Positions 1-10,800 are shown, numbered from the stretch's first letter. The stretch: DNA of 36,276 nucleotides from Candidatus Ruthturnera sp. (GCA_030599095.1 JAUVOQ010000012.1:1-36276); one strand, 5' to 3'. Made by a program: numbers and translations. The notes: generated from the letters alone by a model not told the origin.

Positions 1-1
1 A

Positions 2-142
2 GAGATGGTGATGCCAGGCGATAACGTCAAAATGCAAATAGAATTACTTTCACCAATTGCAATGGAAGATGGGTTAAGGTTTGCTATTAGAGAAGGTGGT
101 CGCACAGTAGGTGCGGGTGTGGTTTCTAAGGTGACGGATTAG
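2..142 (+). CDS. tuf: Elongation factor Tu, C-terminal end (partial)
   Basis: Only the last 46 codons and the TAG stop lie in the window; the gene starts upstream. The peptide carries the barrel-domain signature of EF-Tu domain 3, with MPGDN near its start, then [15 protein letters not shown], and a VVSKV.D ending. EF-Tu delivers aminoacyl-tRNA to the ribosome as a GTP complex. Its position before tRNA-Trp, secE and nusG matches the tufB locus of many gammaproteobacteria. Whether a second tuf copy exists cannot be seen here. Confidence 0.96.
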   Translation, partial: EMVMPGDNVKMQIELLSPIAMEDGLRFAIREGGRTVGAGVVSKVTD

Positions 143-185
143 TTAAAAAGTTAAAACTTAAACTGATTTAAAAACAAATAAAGTC

Positions 186-210
186 GGCTTGGGCAATTGT
201 TCAAGCCTTT
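186..210 (+). terminator. Hairpin after tuf, weak terminator or RNA-processing stem
   Basis: GGCTTG (186-191) pairs with CAAGCC (202-207) and is followed by only three T. It sits 44 bases after the tuf stop and ends 10 bases before tRNA-Trp. The short T run makes a strong terminator doubtful. It could be a partial terminator or a processing stem that separates tuf mRNA from the tRNA. Confidence 0.4.
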
Positions 211-219
211 AAGATTTAT

Positions 220-295
220 AGGCAAGTGGCTCAATTGGTAGAGTAATGGTCTCCAAAACCATTGGTTGGGGGTTCGAGTCCCTCCTTGCCTGCCA
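220..295 (+). tRNA. trpT: tRNA-Trp (anticodon CCA)
   Basis: A full cloverleaf can be drawn. The 7-bp acceptor stem is AGGCAAG with CTTGCCT, followed by discriminator G and an encoded CCA (293-295). The anticodon stem ATGGT/ACCAT encloses loop CTCCAAA, giving anticodon CCA for UGG codons. The T arm contains GGTTCGAGTCC. Length is 76 nt. The position between tuf and secE is common in gammaproteobacteria, and the tRNA is probably cut out of the longer tuf-secE-nusG transcript. Confidence 0.97.
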
Positions 296-311
296 TGTTA
301 AAGGATGTAAT

Positions 312-683
312 GTGACTAAAGCAGTAGAAAAACAAGCAAAAGAGTCATCACTAGGAATGGTTGTATCCGTTTTGATTGTGGTTGTATCTCTTGTGTTGTT
401 TTATTTAGATCCATTAGGATTAAGTACAATACTATACAAAGTATTGGTTTTATTAATAGGTCTTGTGTTGGCAGGTTTTGTGTTTTTTAAGTCGCCCCAA
501 GGTGTGCGTTTTAGCTCATTTTTAATCGAGACAAAAATTGAATTACGTAAAGTTGTATGGCCCACGCGCGATGAAACCATGAAAACCACAGGCATGATTA
601 TGGTTGCTGTTGTGATTGTGGCTATTTTCTTGTGGATGGTTGATGCATTGCTTTCATGGCTGGTGCAATTGTTAACAAATTAA
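312..683 (+). CDS. secE: Preprotein translocase subunit SecE
   Basis: SecE is the small subunit of the inner-membrane SecYEG protein-export channel and stabilises SecY. The 123-residue product has three hydrophobic segments (roughly residues 18-35, 40-60 and 92-118), as in the three-helix gammaproteobacterial form. The conserved cytoplasmic motif RKVVWPTRDETMKT lies before the last helix. I chose the GTG at 312: it follows AAGGA (301-305). The longer frame from 246 would start inside tRNA-Trp. An ATG at 310 is out of frame and is followed at once by TGA. nusG starts 10 bases after its stop, the usual secE-nusG pairing. Confidence 0.93.
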   Translation: MTKAVEKQAKESSLGMVVSVLIVVVSLVLFYLDPLGLSTILYKVLVLLIGLVLAGFVFFKSPQGVRFSSFLIETKIELRKVVWPTRDETMKTTGMIMVAVVIVAIFLWMVDALLSWLVQLLTN

Positions 684-693
684 GAGGGCTAAA

Positions 694-1227
694 ATGTCTA
701 AAAGATGGTATGTGCTTCATGCAAGAAGTGGTTTTGAGGCAAAAGTTAAGACTGCAATTGAAGAGTCTGTTATTAGAGAAGGGCTTGAAGACTTAGTGGG
801 TGAGGTTTTGGTACCGACTGAGCAAGTTGTTGAGTTAAAAGATGGGCAGAAAAAAACTGCAGAACGTAAGTTTTTCCCGGGCTATATGTTGGTGAATATG
901 GAGTTGACTGAACCCAGTTGGTTGTTGGTTAAAAATACCAATAATGTGATTGGTTTTATTGGTGGTTCATCAGGCAAGCCTTCTCCAATTACGCAGCGTG
1001 AAGTTGATAAAATTCTTGCACGTGTGCAAGAAGGTGCTGACAAGCCTAAACCTAAAGTGGCTTATCAACCGGGTGAAGAGATTTTGGTTATTGATGGACC
1101 GTTTAATGAATTTAACGGCTTGGTTGAAGCGGTTGATTACGAAAAGAATTTACTGAAAATAGAGGTGCTAATTTTTGGACGTTCCACCTCAGTAGAATTA
1201 GAATTCTCCCAAGTAGAGAAGACTTAA
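694..1227 (+). CDS. nusG: Transcription termination/antitermination factor NusG
   Basis: NusG binds RNA polymerase through its N-terminal domain, and Rho or ribosomal protein S10 through its C-terminal KOW domain. The product is 177 residues, close to the 181 of E. coli. The start MSKRWYVLHARSGFE is typical. The NGN domain covers about residues 1-118, with RKFFPGYMLVNM in the middle. The KOW domain covers about 125-177, with GEEILVIDGPFNEFNG and a final GRSTSVELEFSQVEK. An AGAGGG-type ribosome site precedes the ATG. It shares the tuf-secE-nusG transcript and is followed by the L11 leader. Confidence 0.97.
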   Translation: MSKRWYVLHARSGFEAKVKTAIEESVIREGLEDLVGEVLVPTEQVVELKDGQKKTAERKFFPGYMLVNMELTEPSWLLVKNTNNVIGFIGGSSGKPSPITQREVDKILARVQEGADKPKPKVAYQPGEEILVIDGPFNEFNGLVEAVDYEKNLLKIEVLIFGRSTSVELEFSQVEKT

Positions 1228-1260
1228 ATGATGGACGGCTTTTGAAGCCGTGATTTAACA

Positions 1261-1286
1261 GGGGAGCCTAGTCGGCGTTTGTACCC
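1261..1286 (+). promoter_or_regulatory. L1-binding site in the rplK-rplA leader
   Basis: GGG (1262-1264) pairs with CCC (1284-1286). Inside it GCC (1266-1268) pairs with GGC (1274-1276). One base sits on one side and seven (GTTTGTA) on the other. Two short helices around an asymmetric loop is the known arrangement of the L1 site on the L11 mRNA, which mimics the 23S rRNA site. It lies 31 bases before the rplK ATG. A further stem GAGGA/TCCTC (1292-1305) leads straight into the ribosome site AAGGA. By analogy, excess L1 would block translation of rplK and rplA. Confidence 0.75.
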
Positions 1287-1317
1287 AAAACGAGGAAAAA
1301 TCCTCAAGGAATGTAAA

Positions 1318-1746
1318 ATGGCTAAAAAAATTGAATCCTACATTAAGCTTCAAGTGGCTGCACAAGAAGCAAATCCATCACCACCAGTTGGTCCTGCATT
1401 GGGTCAGCATGGTGTTAATATTATGGAATTTTGTAAAGCGTTTAACGCAAAGACTCAAGACATTGATAAAGGCATGAAAGTGCCTGTTGTGATTACGGTT
1501 TATAGTGATCGTAGTTTTACCTTTGTAACTAAAACGCCACCAGCAGCCTTGTTAATCCTAAAAGTAACAGGCATTAAAAAAGGCAGTGGCGTTCCTCATT
1601 TAGATAAAGTGGGCAACATTACTCGCGCTCAATTAGAACAAGTGGCTGGTATGAAGATGAAAGATTTGAATGCAAATGACATGGATGCAGCCGTTAATAT
1701 TATTGCTGGCACAGCTAGGTCAATGGGCATTACGGTGGAGGCTTGA
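1318..1746 (+). CDS. rplK: 50S ribosomal protein L11
   Basis: L11 forms the base of the ribosomal stalk with 23S rRNA helices 43/44, in the factor-binding GTPase centre. The start at 1318 gives 142 residues, exactly the E. coli length, beginning [13 protein letters not shown]. The longer frame from 1279 would read through the L1-binding leader and is rejected. Family hallmarks are [20 protein letters not shown] near the N-terminus and a C-terminal RNA-binding domain ending in [16 protein letters not shown] at 1306-1310 precedes the ATG. rplA follows after 4 bases, so the two are probably translationally coupled. Confidence 0.98.
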   Translation: MAKKIESYIKLQVAAQEANPSPPVGPALGQHGVNIMEFCKAFNAKTQDIDKGMKVPVVITVYSDRSFTFVTKTPPAALLILKVTGIKKGSGVPHLDKVGNITRAQLEQVAGMKMKDLNANDMDAAVNIIAGTARSMGITVEA

Positions 1747-1750
1747 GCAG

Positions 1751-2446
1751 ATGGCTAAATTAACTAGAAAACAAAAAGACATTTCAGCCAAGGTTGAGTC
1801 TAACAAGCGTTATCCAATCAACGATGCGTTGGATTTATTAAAAAAATGCACAACAGCAAAATTTGATGAGTCAATTGATGTGAGTATCAATTTAGGTATT
1901 GATTCTAAGAAATCTGACCAAAATGTTCGTGGTGCAGTAGTACTGCCAAATGGCACAGGAAAAACAGTTCGTGTTGCTGTATTTACCCAAGGTGATAACG
2001 TGTCCAAAGCACAAGATGCTGGTGCAGATGTCGTTGGCATGGAAGACTTAATGAAATCTATGCAAGATGGTGATTTAAATTATGATGTGGTGATTGCCTC
2101 TCCAGATGCTATGGGTGTTGTGGGGCGTCTAGGTCAAGTGTTAGGACCTCGTGGTTTAATGCCCAATCCTAAAGTTGGCACAGTAACGCCAGATGTTGCA
2201 ACTGCTGTTAATAACGCCAAAGCAGGTCAAGTGCGTTATCGTGCTGATAAAGCTGGCATTGTTCATGGCTGTGTTGGCAAGGCATCATTTGATGCAAGTG
2301 CATTGGCGCAAAATATTAATACTTTGATAGAAGCACTTAAAAAAGCAAAACCCAGTTCAGCCAAGGGTATTTATTTTAAAAAATTAAGCATTTCTTCGAC
2401 TATGGGACCAGGACTTAGCGTTGATTTGGCAAGTATAGATATTTAA
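1751..2446 (+). CDS. rplA: 50S ribosomal protein L1
   Basis: L1 forms the mobile stalk at the ribosomal E site and also represses its own operon by binding the L11 mRNA leader. The start at 1751 gives 231 residues (234 in E. coli), beginning [10 protein letters not shown]. The frame from 1670 would overlap rplK and is a read-in. The motif [20 protein letters not shown], a strong L1 signature, lies near residue 130-150. The C-terminus [10 protein letters not shown] is also typical. The gene is followed by a 232-base structured gap before rplJ. Confidence 0.98.
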   Translation: MAKLTRKQKDISAKVESNKRYPINDALDLLKKCTTAKFDESIDVSINLGIDSKKSDQNVRGAVVLPNGTGKTVRVAVFTQGDNVSKAQDAGADVVGMEDLMKSMQDGDLNYDVVIASPDAMGVVGRLGQVLGPRGLMPNPKVGTVTPDVATAVNNAKAGQVRYRADKAGIVHGCVGKASFDASALAQNINTLIEALKKAKPSSAKGIYFKKLSISSTMGPGLSVDLASIDI

Positions 2447-2678
2447 ATGTTATTAAAAGAGACCTTTGCATAATTATGCAAAGCATCTTTAAAAGAATTC
2501 TTTGGGTCGCAAGATGTGTCTTGCATGACCTCAAAGACCATAGGTGCAAACATGTCTTCTGGTGTGTTTGTTTAATTGATTGATTTTCTCAATCTGCCTA
2601 TGTAGAGGGTATGCAAATACTCTGTGGCGAAAGTTATCAAAAGATGACTTTCTTTTTTAAATTGTTCAGGAGAGGTAA
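2447..2678 (+). promoter_or_regulatory. Structured rplJ-rplL leader (L10-leader-like)
   Basis: This 232-base gap between rplA and rplJ holds three separate hairpins and no convincing gene. The first is a 20-base perfect palindrome (2464-2483, CTTTGCATAA and its complement). The second is a long stem (2500-2536) pairing CTTTG, GGTC and GCAAGA with TCTTGC, GACC and CAAAG around a TGTG loop. The third is a terminator-like hairpin just before the ribosome site. In gammaproteobacteria the rplJL mRNA leader is bound by the L10-L7/L12 complex for autogenous control, so a regulatory leader is expected here. Assignment to the Rfam L10 leader family has not been tested. Confidence 0.65.
2629..2658 (+). 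terminator. Terminator-like attenuator hairpin before rplJ
   Basis: GAAAGTTATC (2629-2638) and GATGACTTTC (2643-2652) form a 10-bp stem with one G-T pair and an AAAA loop. Six T follow directly (2653-2658). This is a complete intrinsic-terminator shape, 20 bases before the rplJ ATG. It cannot be a terminator for rplA alone, because the rplJ ribosome site (AGGAGAGG) follows immediately, so attenuation is the likely role. Confidence 0.7.
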
Positions 2679-3203
2679 ATGGCTCTAAATCTAATGGCAA
2701 AAAAGGCAGTTGTTGAACAAGTAAACTCACTTGCAAAAGTGTCAGTTGCTGTTGGCGTTGCTGAGTATCGCGGATTGACAGTTGAGCAAATGACTAATTT
2801 ACGTTCAAGTGCACTTGATGCTGACGTGACTTTACGTGTTGTAAAGAACTCACTAGCAAAAAGAGCATTGGTAAAGACAGAATGCGCATGTGTGTTGCCG
2901 GTTCTTAGCGGACCCGTTATTTTGGGTTTTTCACAACAAGACCCAGGTGCAGTAGCACGAGTATTTAAAAACTTTATTAAAGAGAATGAAGATTTAGTTG
3001 TTAAAGGTTTGGGTGTTTCAGGTGAATTTGTAGAATCAAATCAGCTTAAACGCATTGCAGACTTACCAACTAAAGATCAAGCAATTGGTATCACAATGGC
3101 GTTAATGCTAGCACCAGTTGAGAAGCTAGTTAGAACTTTAATTGAGGTGCCAACTAAAGCGACTCGAGTAGTGGCAGCAGTTCGTGATCAAAAACAAACA
3201 TAA
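2679..3203 (+). CDS. rplJ: 50S ribosomal protein L10
   Basis: L10 anchors the L7/L12 dimers of the ribosomal stalk; with L7/L12 it also represses rplJL translation. The product is 174 residues (165 in E. coli). It starts [15 protein letters not shown], with [15 protein letters not shown] and [12 protein letters not shown] in the RNA-binding N-terminal domain, and a C-terminal helix of the type that binds L7/L12. AGGAGAGG precedes the ATG. rplL follows after 22 bases. Confidence 0.97.
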   Translation: MALNLMAKKAVVEQVNSLAKVSVAVGVAEYRGLTVEQMTNLRSSALDADVTLRVVKNSLAKRALVKTECACVLPVLSGPVILGFSQQDPGAVARVFKNFIKENEDLVVKGLGVSGEFVESNQLKRIADLPTKDQAIGITMALMLAPVEKLVRTLIEVPTKATRVVAAVRDQKQT

Positions 3204-3225
3204 ATAAATAAAAGGAGTAAATATC

Positions 3226-3606
3226 ATGGCTAAATTAACCAATGAAGATATTTTAAATGCAATTGCTGATATGTCGGTAATGGATGTTGTTGAATTAGTA
3301 TCAGCAATGGAAGAAAAGTTTGGTGTAAGTGCAGCACCAGTTGCAGCAGCACCAGTTGCAGCAGTAGCAGATGCAGGTGACGCAGTCGCTGAGAAAGATG
3401 AGTTTAATGTTATGTTGACCTCATTTGGCGAGAAGAAAGTTGCTGTTATTAAGGCGGTTCGTAGTATTACTGGACTGGGTCTTAAGGAAGCTAAAGACAT
3501 GGTTGAGTCTGCGCCAGTAGCAATCAAAGAGGGCGCATCTAAAACAGAAGCTGAAGACATCCAAAAGCAGCTTGAAGAAGCTGGTGCTAGCGTAGAGCTA
3601 AAATAA
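3226..3606 (+). CDS. rplL: 50S ribosomal protein L7/L12
   Basis: L7/L12 is the multi-copy stalk protein that recruits and stimulates EF-Tu, EF-G, IF2 and RF3. The product is 126 residues. The N-terminal dimerisation domain (about 1-35) is followed by an alanine/valine/proline-rich hinge (about 36-52, repeated APVAA). The C-terminal factor-binding domain contains [20 protein letters not shown] and ends [17 protein letters not shown] precedes the ATG. It ends before an attenuator hairpin that separates it from rpoB. Confidence 0.98.
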   Translation: MAKLTNEDILNAIADMSVMDVVELVSAMEEKFGVSAAPVAAAPVAAVADAGDAVAEKDEFNVMLTSFGEKKVAVIKAVRSITGLGLKEAKDMVESAPVAIKEGASKTEAEDIQKQLEEAGASVELK

Positions 3607-3618
3607 TTAGTTAAATGC

Positions 3619-3661
3619 AAAAACACCAGAATTCTCATAAGAGGATTTTGGTGTTTTATTT
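3619..3661 (+). terminator. rplL-rpoB attenuator
   Basis: AAAACACCA (3620-3628) pairs with TGGTGTTTT (3649-3657). An inner AAT..CTC/GAG..ATT helix continues the stem around an ATAA loop, and a T-rich tract follows. It sits 13 bases after rplL. E. coli has a partial terminator at the same place, which lets ribosomal protein mRNA exceed rpoBC mRNA. Equal function here is inferred from position and shape. Confidence 0.75.
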
Positions 3662-3681
3662 GTACACTAAATTAAAGCACA

Positions 3682-3702
3682 AACATCAATCAGATGTTTT
3701 TT
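3682..3702 (+). terminator. Second T-tailed hairpin in the rplL-rpoB gap
   Basis: AAACATC (3681-3687 region) pairs with GATGTTT around a short AATCA loop, and the T run continues to 3702. It lies 25 bases downstream of the main attenuator. It may be a backup attenuator, or the 5' structure of the rpoB leader. The stem is only about 7 bp and AT-rich, so confidence is modest. Confidence 0.4.
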
Positions 3703-3775
3703 AAAAATATAAGTTGAAGTTTGTTGATTAAGAAGAAATTTTTATATAACACGATCAACCCAATACGAGGTATTC

Positions 3776-6700
3776 ATGGCTTATTCATTTACCGAAAAAA
3801 AGCGAATTAGAAATAACTTTGGTTCTAGAGAATCAATCTTGAGCGGACCAGATTTATTGGCAATCCAAATTGACTCATTTAACAGTTTTATCCAAGTGGG
3901 TAGCAAAACCAAGCAAGATATTGGTTTGCACGGCGTTTTTCAATCGGTGTTTCCGATTACTGCGGTTAATGGCTATGCACAAATTGAGTATGTTGATTAT
4001 GAATTACAAGAGCCTAAATTTAGTGTTGAAGAATGTAAGTTACGCGGGGTAACGTTTGCATCCATATTGCGTGTTAAATTAAATTTGGTTTTGTTTGATA
4101 AAAACGGTTCAACTTTGAAGAAAAAGCGCAAAGTTAAGCAAATTATTGAAGAAGATGTTTATTTAGGGCAATTGCCACTAATGACCGACACAGGTACCTT
4201 TGTTATTAATGGTACTGAGCGTGTTGTTGTGTCTCAATTGCACAGATCTCCAGGTGTTATTTTTGAACATGATAAGGGTAAAACGCACTCTTCAGGTAAG
4301 ATTTTATTTTCTTCCCGTATTATTCCTTACCGTGGTTCATGGTTGGATTTTGAATATGACCATCACGAGCATTTGTATGTTCGAATTGACAGACGTAGAA
4401 AATTGCCAGTGACCACATTATTACGTGCTATGGGCTTAAATAGTGAAGGCATTCTTGAAACCTTTTTTGAAAAAACCGCTGTTAAATTAAAAGTTAAATC
4501 ATGCGATTTAAGCATGGCACCGATTCGCCTGCAACGCACGATTGCAGAATTTGATATTGTTGCCAATCAAAATGTGGTGGTTGAAAAAGGCCGTAGAATC
4601 ACTGCCAAGCATGTCAAGTTATTGGAAAAAGTGGGCATTAAATCAATCAATGCGCCATTGGAGTATTTACTTGATAAGGTCATTTCTATTGATATTATTG
4701 ATAAAGATACGGGTGAAATTTTAATACCAGTCAATACGGTTATTTCTGAAGAAGTATTAGAGTTATTAAGCACCAGCAAAGTTAAAAAAATAGAAATTCT
4801 TTATATTAACACCTCTGAGACAGGTGCTTATATTTCAGATACATTGCGCTTAGATGAAACGCAAACTGAGATTGAGTCTCGTATGTCCATCTATCATGTG
4901 ATGCGTCCAGGTGAGCCTGCCACTGAAGATGCAGTTAATCTATTATTTAACAATTTATTTTTTAAAAACGACCGCTATGATTTATCAAAAGTCGGTCGTA
5001 TGAAGCTTAATCGTCGTTTGGGTATTGGGTCTGAAACAGGCGAACATATATTAACCAATGATGACATTATTAGTGTTATTAAGTTACTCATTAATATTAA
5101 AGATGGCAATGATTCTGTTGATGATGTTGATACGCTAGCCAACAGACGCGTAAGAGCAATTGGTGAGATGATTGAAAATCAGTTTAGAATTGGTCTTGTT
5201 AGGGTTGAAAAAGCAGTCAGAGAAGGTTTGAATTTAGCCGAAACAGACGAATTAACCCCACAAGATTTAATCAATTCTAAACCTGTGTCTGCAGCAGTTA
5301 GAGAATTTTTTGGCTCTTCTCAGTTGTCTCAATTTATGGATCAAGTGAATCCTTTGTCAGGGGTGACTCATAAACGTCGTATTTCTGCGTTAGGTCCTGG
5401 CGGATTAACTCGCGAACGTGCTGGTTTTGAAGTGCGTGATGTGCATCATTCACACTATGGTCGCTTGTGTCCAATTGAAACCCCAGAAGGCCCTAACATT
5501 GGTCTGATTAATACATTGGCTGTTTATGCTAGAACAAACAATTATGGTTTTTTAGAAACACCTTTTCAAGTGGTTAAAAATGGCAAAGTTACTAAAAAAG
5601 TGATTTATGTTTCAGCCATTGATGAAATCACACATACAATTGCACAAGCAAATACGACGGTGAACGATAAAGGCAAGTTAATGGATGATCTTATTTCTTG
5701 TCGTCATAAAAACGAGTTTGTTTTGGTAAATTCAGCGGAAGTTACGTTAATCGATATTGACTCTAAGCAAATTGCATCGGTAGCAGCATCGCTGATTCCT
5801 TTCTTAGAACATGATGATGCAAACCGTGCACTGATGGGTTCAAACATGCAACGCCAAGCTGTTCCCGTGTTAAAAGCTGAAAAGCCATTGGTTGGTACAG
5901 GTATTGAGCGTGTTGTGGCAACAGACTCTCGTGTTTGTGTGACTGCTAAACATGGCGGTGTGGTTGAGGCGGTAGATGCGTCACGCATTGTTATTCGCGT
6001 AGACTCTAAGCAAACTAAAGCGGGTGAATTGGGTGTTGATATTTACAACTTAACAAAGTATTCACGCTCCAATCAAAACACTTGTATTAATCAAAAGCCT
6101 TTGGTTAAAACAGGCGACAAAATTGCGACTGACGATGTATTGGCAGATGGCCCATCAACTGATATGGGCGAGTTGGCGCTGGGTCAAAACATGAAGATTG
6201 CGTTTATGCCTTGGAACGGCTATAACTTTGAAGATTCAATTTTAATTTCAGAGAAAATTGTACAAGAAGATCGTTATACAACAATTCATATTGAAGAACT
6301 GACCTCTTATTTGCGTGATACCAAATTAGGTCCTGAAGAGATTACTGCAGACATTCCAAATGTTAGCGAGTCGGCACTGGCTAAATTAGATGAAGTGGGT
6401 GTTGTTTATGTAGGCGCTCGCGTTAAAGGTGGCGATATCTTGGTAGGCAAGGTAACCCCTAAGAGCGAAACAGTGCTTTCTCCTGAGGAGAAATTACTCA
6501 GAGCTATTTTTGGCGAAAAAGCCAACAATGTTAAAGATTCATCATTACGTGTTGGCGCTTCTAAATCTGGGGTTGTTATCGATGTTCAAGTATTTACAAG
6601 TGATCGCGTGGAAAAAGATGCCAGAGCATTAAGTATTGATGCAGACCGTTTAGAGAGAATTAAAAAAGACATTGATGATGAATTTAGCATTATTGATGAC

Positions 6701-7858
6701 GATATATTCCGTCGTGTGCGTTTGAAACTTTCTGGTAATGTGCTAAGTAAGGCGGTCGGTGATATCAAAGCAGGTGAGAAGTTAAACGCCAGACTGATGA
6801 AAAAAATTGACAATAAAGACATTGCCAAGTTTAAAGTTAAAGATGCAATTGTTAATAAAGAAGTGGCAGCATTGGTTAAACAAGCTAAAACCAAGCAAGT
6901 TGAATTTGAGAAATTTTTTAAAGAAGAAAAAGCCAAGATTAACGAAGGCGCAGAATTGCCACCAGGTGTTATGAAGATGGTTAAAGTTTACGTGGCGACC
7001 CGTAAAACGCTTCAAGTAGGCGATAAAATGGCTGGACGTCATGGCAATAAAGGGGTTATTTCACAAGTAGCACCAGTAGAGGACATGCCTTATCTTAAAG
7101 ATGGCGACACCATAGATGTTGTGCTTAATCCATTAGGCGTGCCATCGCGTATGAATGTGGGTCAAGTATTGGAAGTTCACTTAGGTTATGCTGCCAAAGG
7201 TTTAGGGCATAAGATTGCTGCTATGTTAGATGAAAAACGCACTGAGATGGTTGCAGAAATTAGAGACTTCTTAGACAAGGTTTATAACACCCATGGCAAG
7301 CAAGAAGATTTAGCTTCCTTTAGCGATGAAGAAATTATTGAATTGGCCAATAATTTGCGTGAAGGTGTGCCGATGGCAACGCCAGTATTTGATGGCATTA
7401 AAGAAGCCGATATTAAATCACTACTTAGGTTGGCTGATTTGCCAGAGTCTGGACAAGAGCAATTATATGATGGTCGTACAGGTGAGCCATTTGATCGCCC
7501 CGTGACCGTTGGTTATATGCATATGTTAAAACTGAATCATTTAGTTGATGACAAGATGCATGCGCGTTCTACTGGTCCTTATTCACTAGTAACACAGCAA
7601 CCACTTAGTGGTAAAGCTCAGTTTGGTGGTCAAAGATTTGGTGAGATGGAGGTGTGGGCATTAGAAGCTTATGGTGCAGCACATACATTGCGCGAAATGT
7701 TAACCGTAAAATCTGATGATGTCGTAGGACGAGCAAAAATGTATAAGAGTATTGTTGATGGTAAGAATTTAACAGAGTCAGTCATGCCAGAATCATTTAA
7801 TGTTTTGGTGAAAGAGATTCGTTCGTTAGGTATTGATGTTGAGTTAGAGCAACACTAA
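3776..7858 (+). CDS. rpoB: DNA-directed RNA polymerase subunit beta
   Basis: RpoB forms one half of the RNA polymerase active cleft. The product is 1360 residues (1342 in E. coli) and collinear with it: [16 protein letters not shown] at the start, the rifampicin-pocket cluster at about residues 512-546 ([13 protein letters not shown], then [14 protein letters not shown]), and the C-terminal [20 protein letters not shown] motif. Inside the rifampicin cluster, E. coli Asn518 is Val, Glu523 is Gly and Ile524 is Val. The contact residues Asp516, His526 and Ser531 equivalents are kept. It follows the attenuator and is 13 bases from rpoC. Confidence 0.99.
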   Translation: MAYSFTEKKRIRNNFGSRESILSGPDLLAIQIDSFNSFIQVGSKTKQDIGLHGVFQSVFPITAVNGYAQIEYVDYELQEPKFSVEECKLRGVTFASILRVKLNLVLFDKNGSTLKKKRKVKQIIEEDVYLGQLPLMTDTGTFVINGTERVVVSQLHRSPGVIFEHDKGKTHSSGKILFSSRIIPYRGSWLDFEYDHHEHLYVRIDRRRKLPVTTLLRAMGLNSEGILETFFEKTAVKLKVKSCDLSMAPIRLQRTIAEFDIVANQNVVVEKGRRITAKHVKLLEKVGIKSINAPLEYLLDKVISIDIIDKDTGEILIPVNTVISEEVLELLSTSKVKKIEILYINTSETGAYISDTLRLDETQTEIESRMSIYHVMRPGEPATEDAVNLLFNNLFFKNDRYDLSKVGRMKLNRRLGIGSETGEHILTNDDIISVIKLLINIKDGNDSVDDVDTLANRRVRAIGEMIENQFRIGLVRVEKAVREGLNLAETDELTPQDLINSKPVSAAVREFFGSSQLSQFMDQVNPLSGVTHKRRISALGPGGLTRERAGFEVRDVHHSHYGRLCPIETPEGPNIGLINTLAVYARTNNYGFLETPFQVVKNGKVTKKVIYVSAIDEITHTIAQANTTVNDKGKLMDDLISCRHKNEFVLVNSAEVTLIDIDSKQIASVAASLIPFLEHDDANRALMGSNMQRQAVPVLKAEKPLVGTGIERVVATDSRVCVTAKHGGVVEAVDASRIVIRVDSKQTKAGELGVDIYNLTKYSRSNQNTCINQKPLVKTGDKIATDDVLADGPSTDMGELALGQNMKIAFMPWNGYNFEDSILISEKIVQEDRYTTIHIEELTSYLRDTKLGPEEITADIPNVSESALAKLDEVGVVYVGARVKGGDILVGKVTPKSETVLSPEEKLLRAIFGEKANNVKDSSLRVGASKSGVVIDVQVFTSDRVEKDARALSIDADRLERIKKDIDDEFSIIDDDIFRRVRLKLSGNVLSKAVGDIKAGEKLNARLMKKIDNKDIAKFKVKDAIVNKEVAALVKQAKTKQVEFEKFFKEEKAKINEGAELPPGVMKMVKVYVATRKTLQVGDKMAGRHGNKGVISQVAPVEDMPYLKDGDTIDVVLNPLGVPSRMNVGQVLEVHLGYAAKGLGHKIAAMLDEKRTEMVAEIRDFLDKVYNTHGKQEDLASFSDEEIIELANNLREGVPMATPVFDGIKEADIKSLLRLADLPESGQEQLYDGRTGEPFDRPVTVGYMHMLKLNHLVDDKMHARSTGPYSLVTQQPLSGKAQFGGQRFGEMEVWALEAYGAAHTLREMLTVKSDDVVGRAKMYKSIVDGKNLTESVMPESFNVLVKEIRSLGIDVELEQH

Positions 7859-7871
7859 TTAGGAGAATTCA

Positions 7872-10800
7872 ATGAGAGATTTATTAAAAATTCATAAGTT
7901 AGAGCAAAAAGAGCAAAATTTTGACGCAATTAGAGTTGGACTGGCTTCTCCTGAGAAGATTCGTTCATGGTCATATGGCGAGGTTAGAAAGCCTGAAACA
8001 ATTAACTATCGCACCTTTAAGCCCGAAAGAGAAGGCTTGTTTTGTGCCAAAATATTTGGTCCGATGAAAGATTTTGAGTGTTTGTGTGGCAAATACAAGC
8101 GCATGAAATTTCGTAATGTTGTGTGTGAGAAATGTGGGGTTGAAGTAACGTATTCAAAAGTTCGCCGTGAGCGCATGGGTCATATCGAATTAGCAGCACC
8201 AGTTGCGCATATTTGGTATTTAAAATCTTTGCCTTCACGCTTGGGATTGTTGATGGATATGACACTCAAGGATATTGAGCGTGTGCTTTATTTTGAAGCA
8301 TTCTTAGTGACCGATCCAGGCTCAACACCGCTTGTGCACAAACAGTTATTAACCGAAGATATGTATTTTGAAGCACTAGATGAATATGGTGATGATGAGT
8401 TTGAAGCAAAAATGGGTGCAGAAGCCATTCAAGATGTCTTGTCTGACATGAAACTTGAAGTTGAAGCGGCTAATTTACGTGAAGATAGTCTAAACACAAA
8501 GAGCCAAACCAAGCTTAAAAAATACAACAAACGCCTTAAACTGGTTAACTCATTAATTCAATCTGGCAACAAGCCTGAGTGGATGGTGTTAAAAGTACTG
8601 CCAATTCTTCCGCCTGATTTACGTCCTTTAGTACCATTAGATGGCGGTCGCTTTGCAACCTCAGATCTTAACGACTTATATCGTCGTGTGATTAACCGCA
8701 ATAATCGTCTGGCACGCTTATTAGAGCTTGATGCGCCTGAAATTATTGTTCGTAATGAGAAACGTATGCTTCAAGAAGCAGTAGATTCACTAATTGATAA
8801 CGGTCGTCGTGGTCGTGCTGTGATGGGTAATAATCGCCGTCCTTTGAAGTCTATATCAGATATGATTAAAGGCAAGCAAGGCCGTTTCCGTCAAAACTTA
8901 TTGGGTAAGCGAGTTGATTATTCAGGTCGTTCAGTGATTGTTTGCGGGCCTTATCTTAAGTTGCATCAATGTGGTTTGCCTAAGAAAATGGCGTTGGAAT
9001 TGTTTAAGCCATTTATTTATAACAGGTTGCAAGCTAAGGGTTTAGCCTCAACCATTAAAGCTGCCAAGAAAATGGTAGAAAGTGAGTCGCCAGAAGTGTG
9101 GGATATTTTAGAAAGGGTTGTGCATCAGCATCCAGTATTACTAAATCGTGCACCCACATTACACCGTTTAGGCATTCAAGCATTTGAGCCGCTATTAATT
9201 GAAGGCAAAGCCATTCAACTACATCCACTTGTATGTGGTGCATTCAATGCTGACTTTGATGGCGACCAAATGGCAGTGCATGTGCCTTTGTCTGAAGAAG
9301 CGCAATTAGAGGCGAGAACATTAATGTTGGCGTCTAATAATGTATTACACCTTGCTAGTGGTGAACCTATTATTGTGCCTTCACAAGATGTTATCTTGGG
9401 TCTTTACTATATGACTCGTGAGATGATTAACCAAAAAGGTGAAGGGCTAATTTTTGCAAATGCAATTGAAGCACTTAATGCTTACGAGTCTGACAATGCT
9501 ACCTTGCATGCCAAGGTCAAACTACGCATCCAAGATTATCAAAAGATTGATGGTAAATTTGAGCCAAGTTCTAAGCGCATTGTTGATACCACGGTGGGTC
9601 GTGCGATTTTTTCAAGAATTTTGCCAAATGGGTTGTCGTTTGACTTAATCAATGAGGCGATTAGTAAAAAAGTGGTTTCTAATTTAATTCATGTTTGCTA
9701 CCGCACACAAGAACTAAAGCAAACGGTTATGTTTGCTGATCAAATGATGTACATGGGTTTTCAATATTCAACCAAATCAGGCATCTCATTTTGTTCAAAT
9801 GATATGATCATTCCAGATTCTAAAGCTGAGATGATTGAGCAGGCAGAAGTTCAAGTTAAAGATATTCAGGAACAGTTTTCTAAAGGTATTGTGACCGATG
9901 GCGAACGTTATAACAAGGTGATTGATATTTGGTCTCGGACCTCTGAAAAAGTGGCAAAAGCAATGATGGACAAAATTGGTTTTGAAGATTTCATTGATGC
10001 TGATGGTAAAATTCAAAAGCTTACCTCGCTCAATTCAGTTTATATGATGGCTGATTCGGGTGCAAGGGGCTCTCCTGCACAAATGCGCCAATTATCAGGT
10101 ATGCGTGGATTGATGGCGAAGCCAGATGGCTCAATTATTGAAACACCAATTACCTCAAATTTCCGTGAAGGTTTGAACAATATGCAGTACTTTATTTCCA
10201 CACATGGTGCGCGTAAAGGTTTGGCTGATACAGCGCTTAAAACAGCAAACTCTGGTTATTTAACCAGACGTTTGGTGGATGTTGGACAAGACTTGGTTAT
10301 TACTGAAGATGATTGTGGTACTGATAATGGTCTGATTATGAAAGCAATGATTGATGGCGGTAATATTGTACAAACCTTGGGTGCGGCAACATTAGGTCGA
10401 GTGACAGCAGAAACCGTATTAATGCCAGATTCAACAGAGGTATTTTTAGAAAAAAGTCATTTAGTCTCCTTGAATGACTTAGATAAGATTAATGAATTAG
10501 GCATTGAGTCAATTAAAGTACGTTCTGCTATTACTTGTGATACACGCTATGGTGTATGTTCATCATGTTATGGTAATGATATGGCACGTGGTCATAAAAT
10601 TGGTGTTGGTGAGGCGATTGGTGTTATTGCAGCACAATCCATTGGTGAGCCAGGCACGCAGTTAACCATGCGTACTTTCCATATTGGTGGCGCTGCATCT
10701 GCTTCTACTGCAGTCAGTAGTATTAATGTTAATACGGACGGTATTGCATACTTTGAAAACTTAAAATCAATCACCAATGAAAATAATGATTTAGTGGTGA

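Noticed and set aside
246-311. Longer SecE frame starting inside tRNA-Trp
   Set aside because: The extra 22 residues are encoded by the tRNA and spacer; the GTG at 312 has a ribosome site and gives the family length.
2455-2470. A 16-base motif shared with 13762-13777 (AAAAGAGAYCTTTGCA) as ends of a mobile repeat
   Set aside because: One mismatch in 16 between two AT-rich sites is expected by chance somewhere in 36 kb, and no matching opposite ends were found.
5704-5988. Antisense reading frames inside rpoB, rpoC, recA, mreB and rnpB
   Set aside because: They are shadows of strongly conserved genes or RNA, with no ribosome sites or family likeness.
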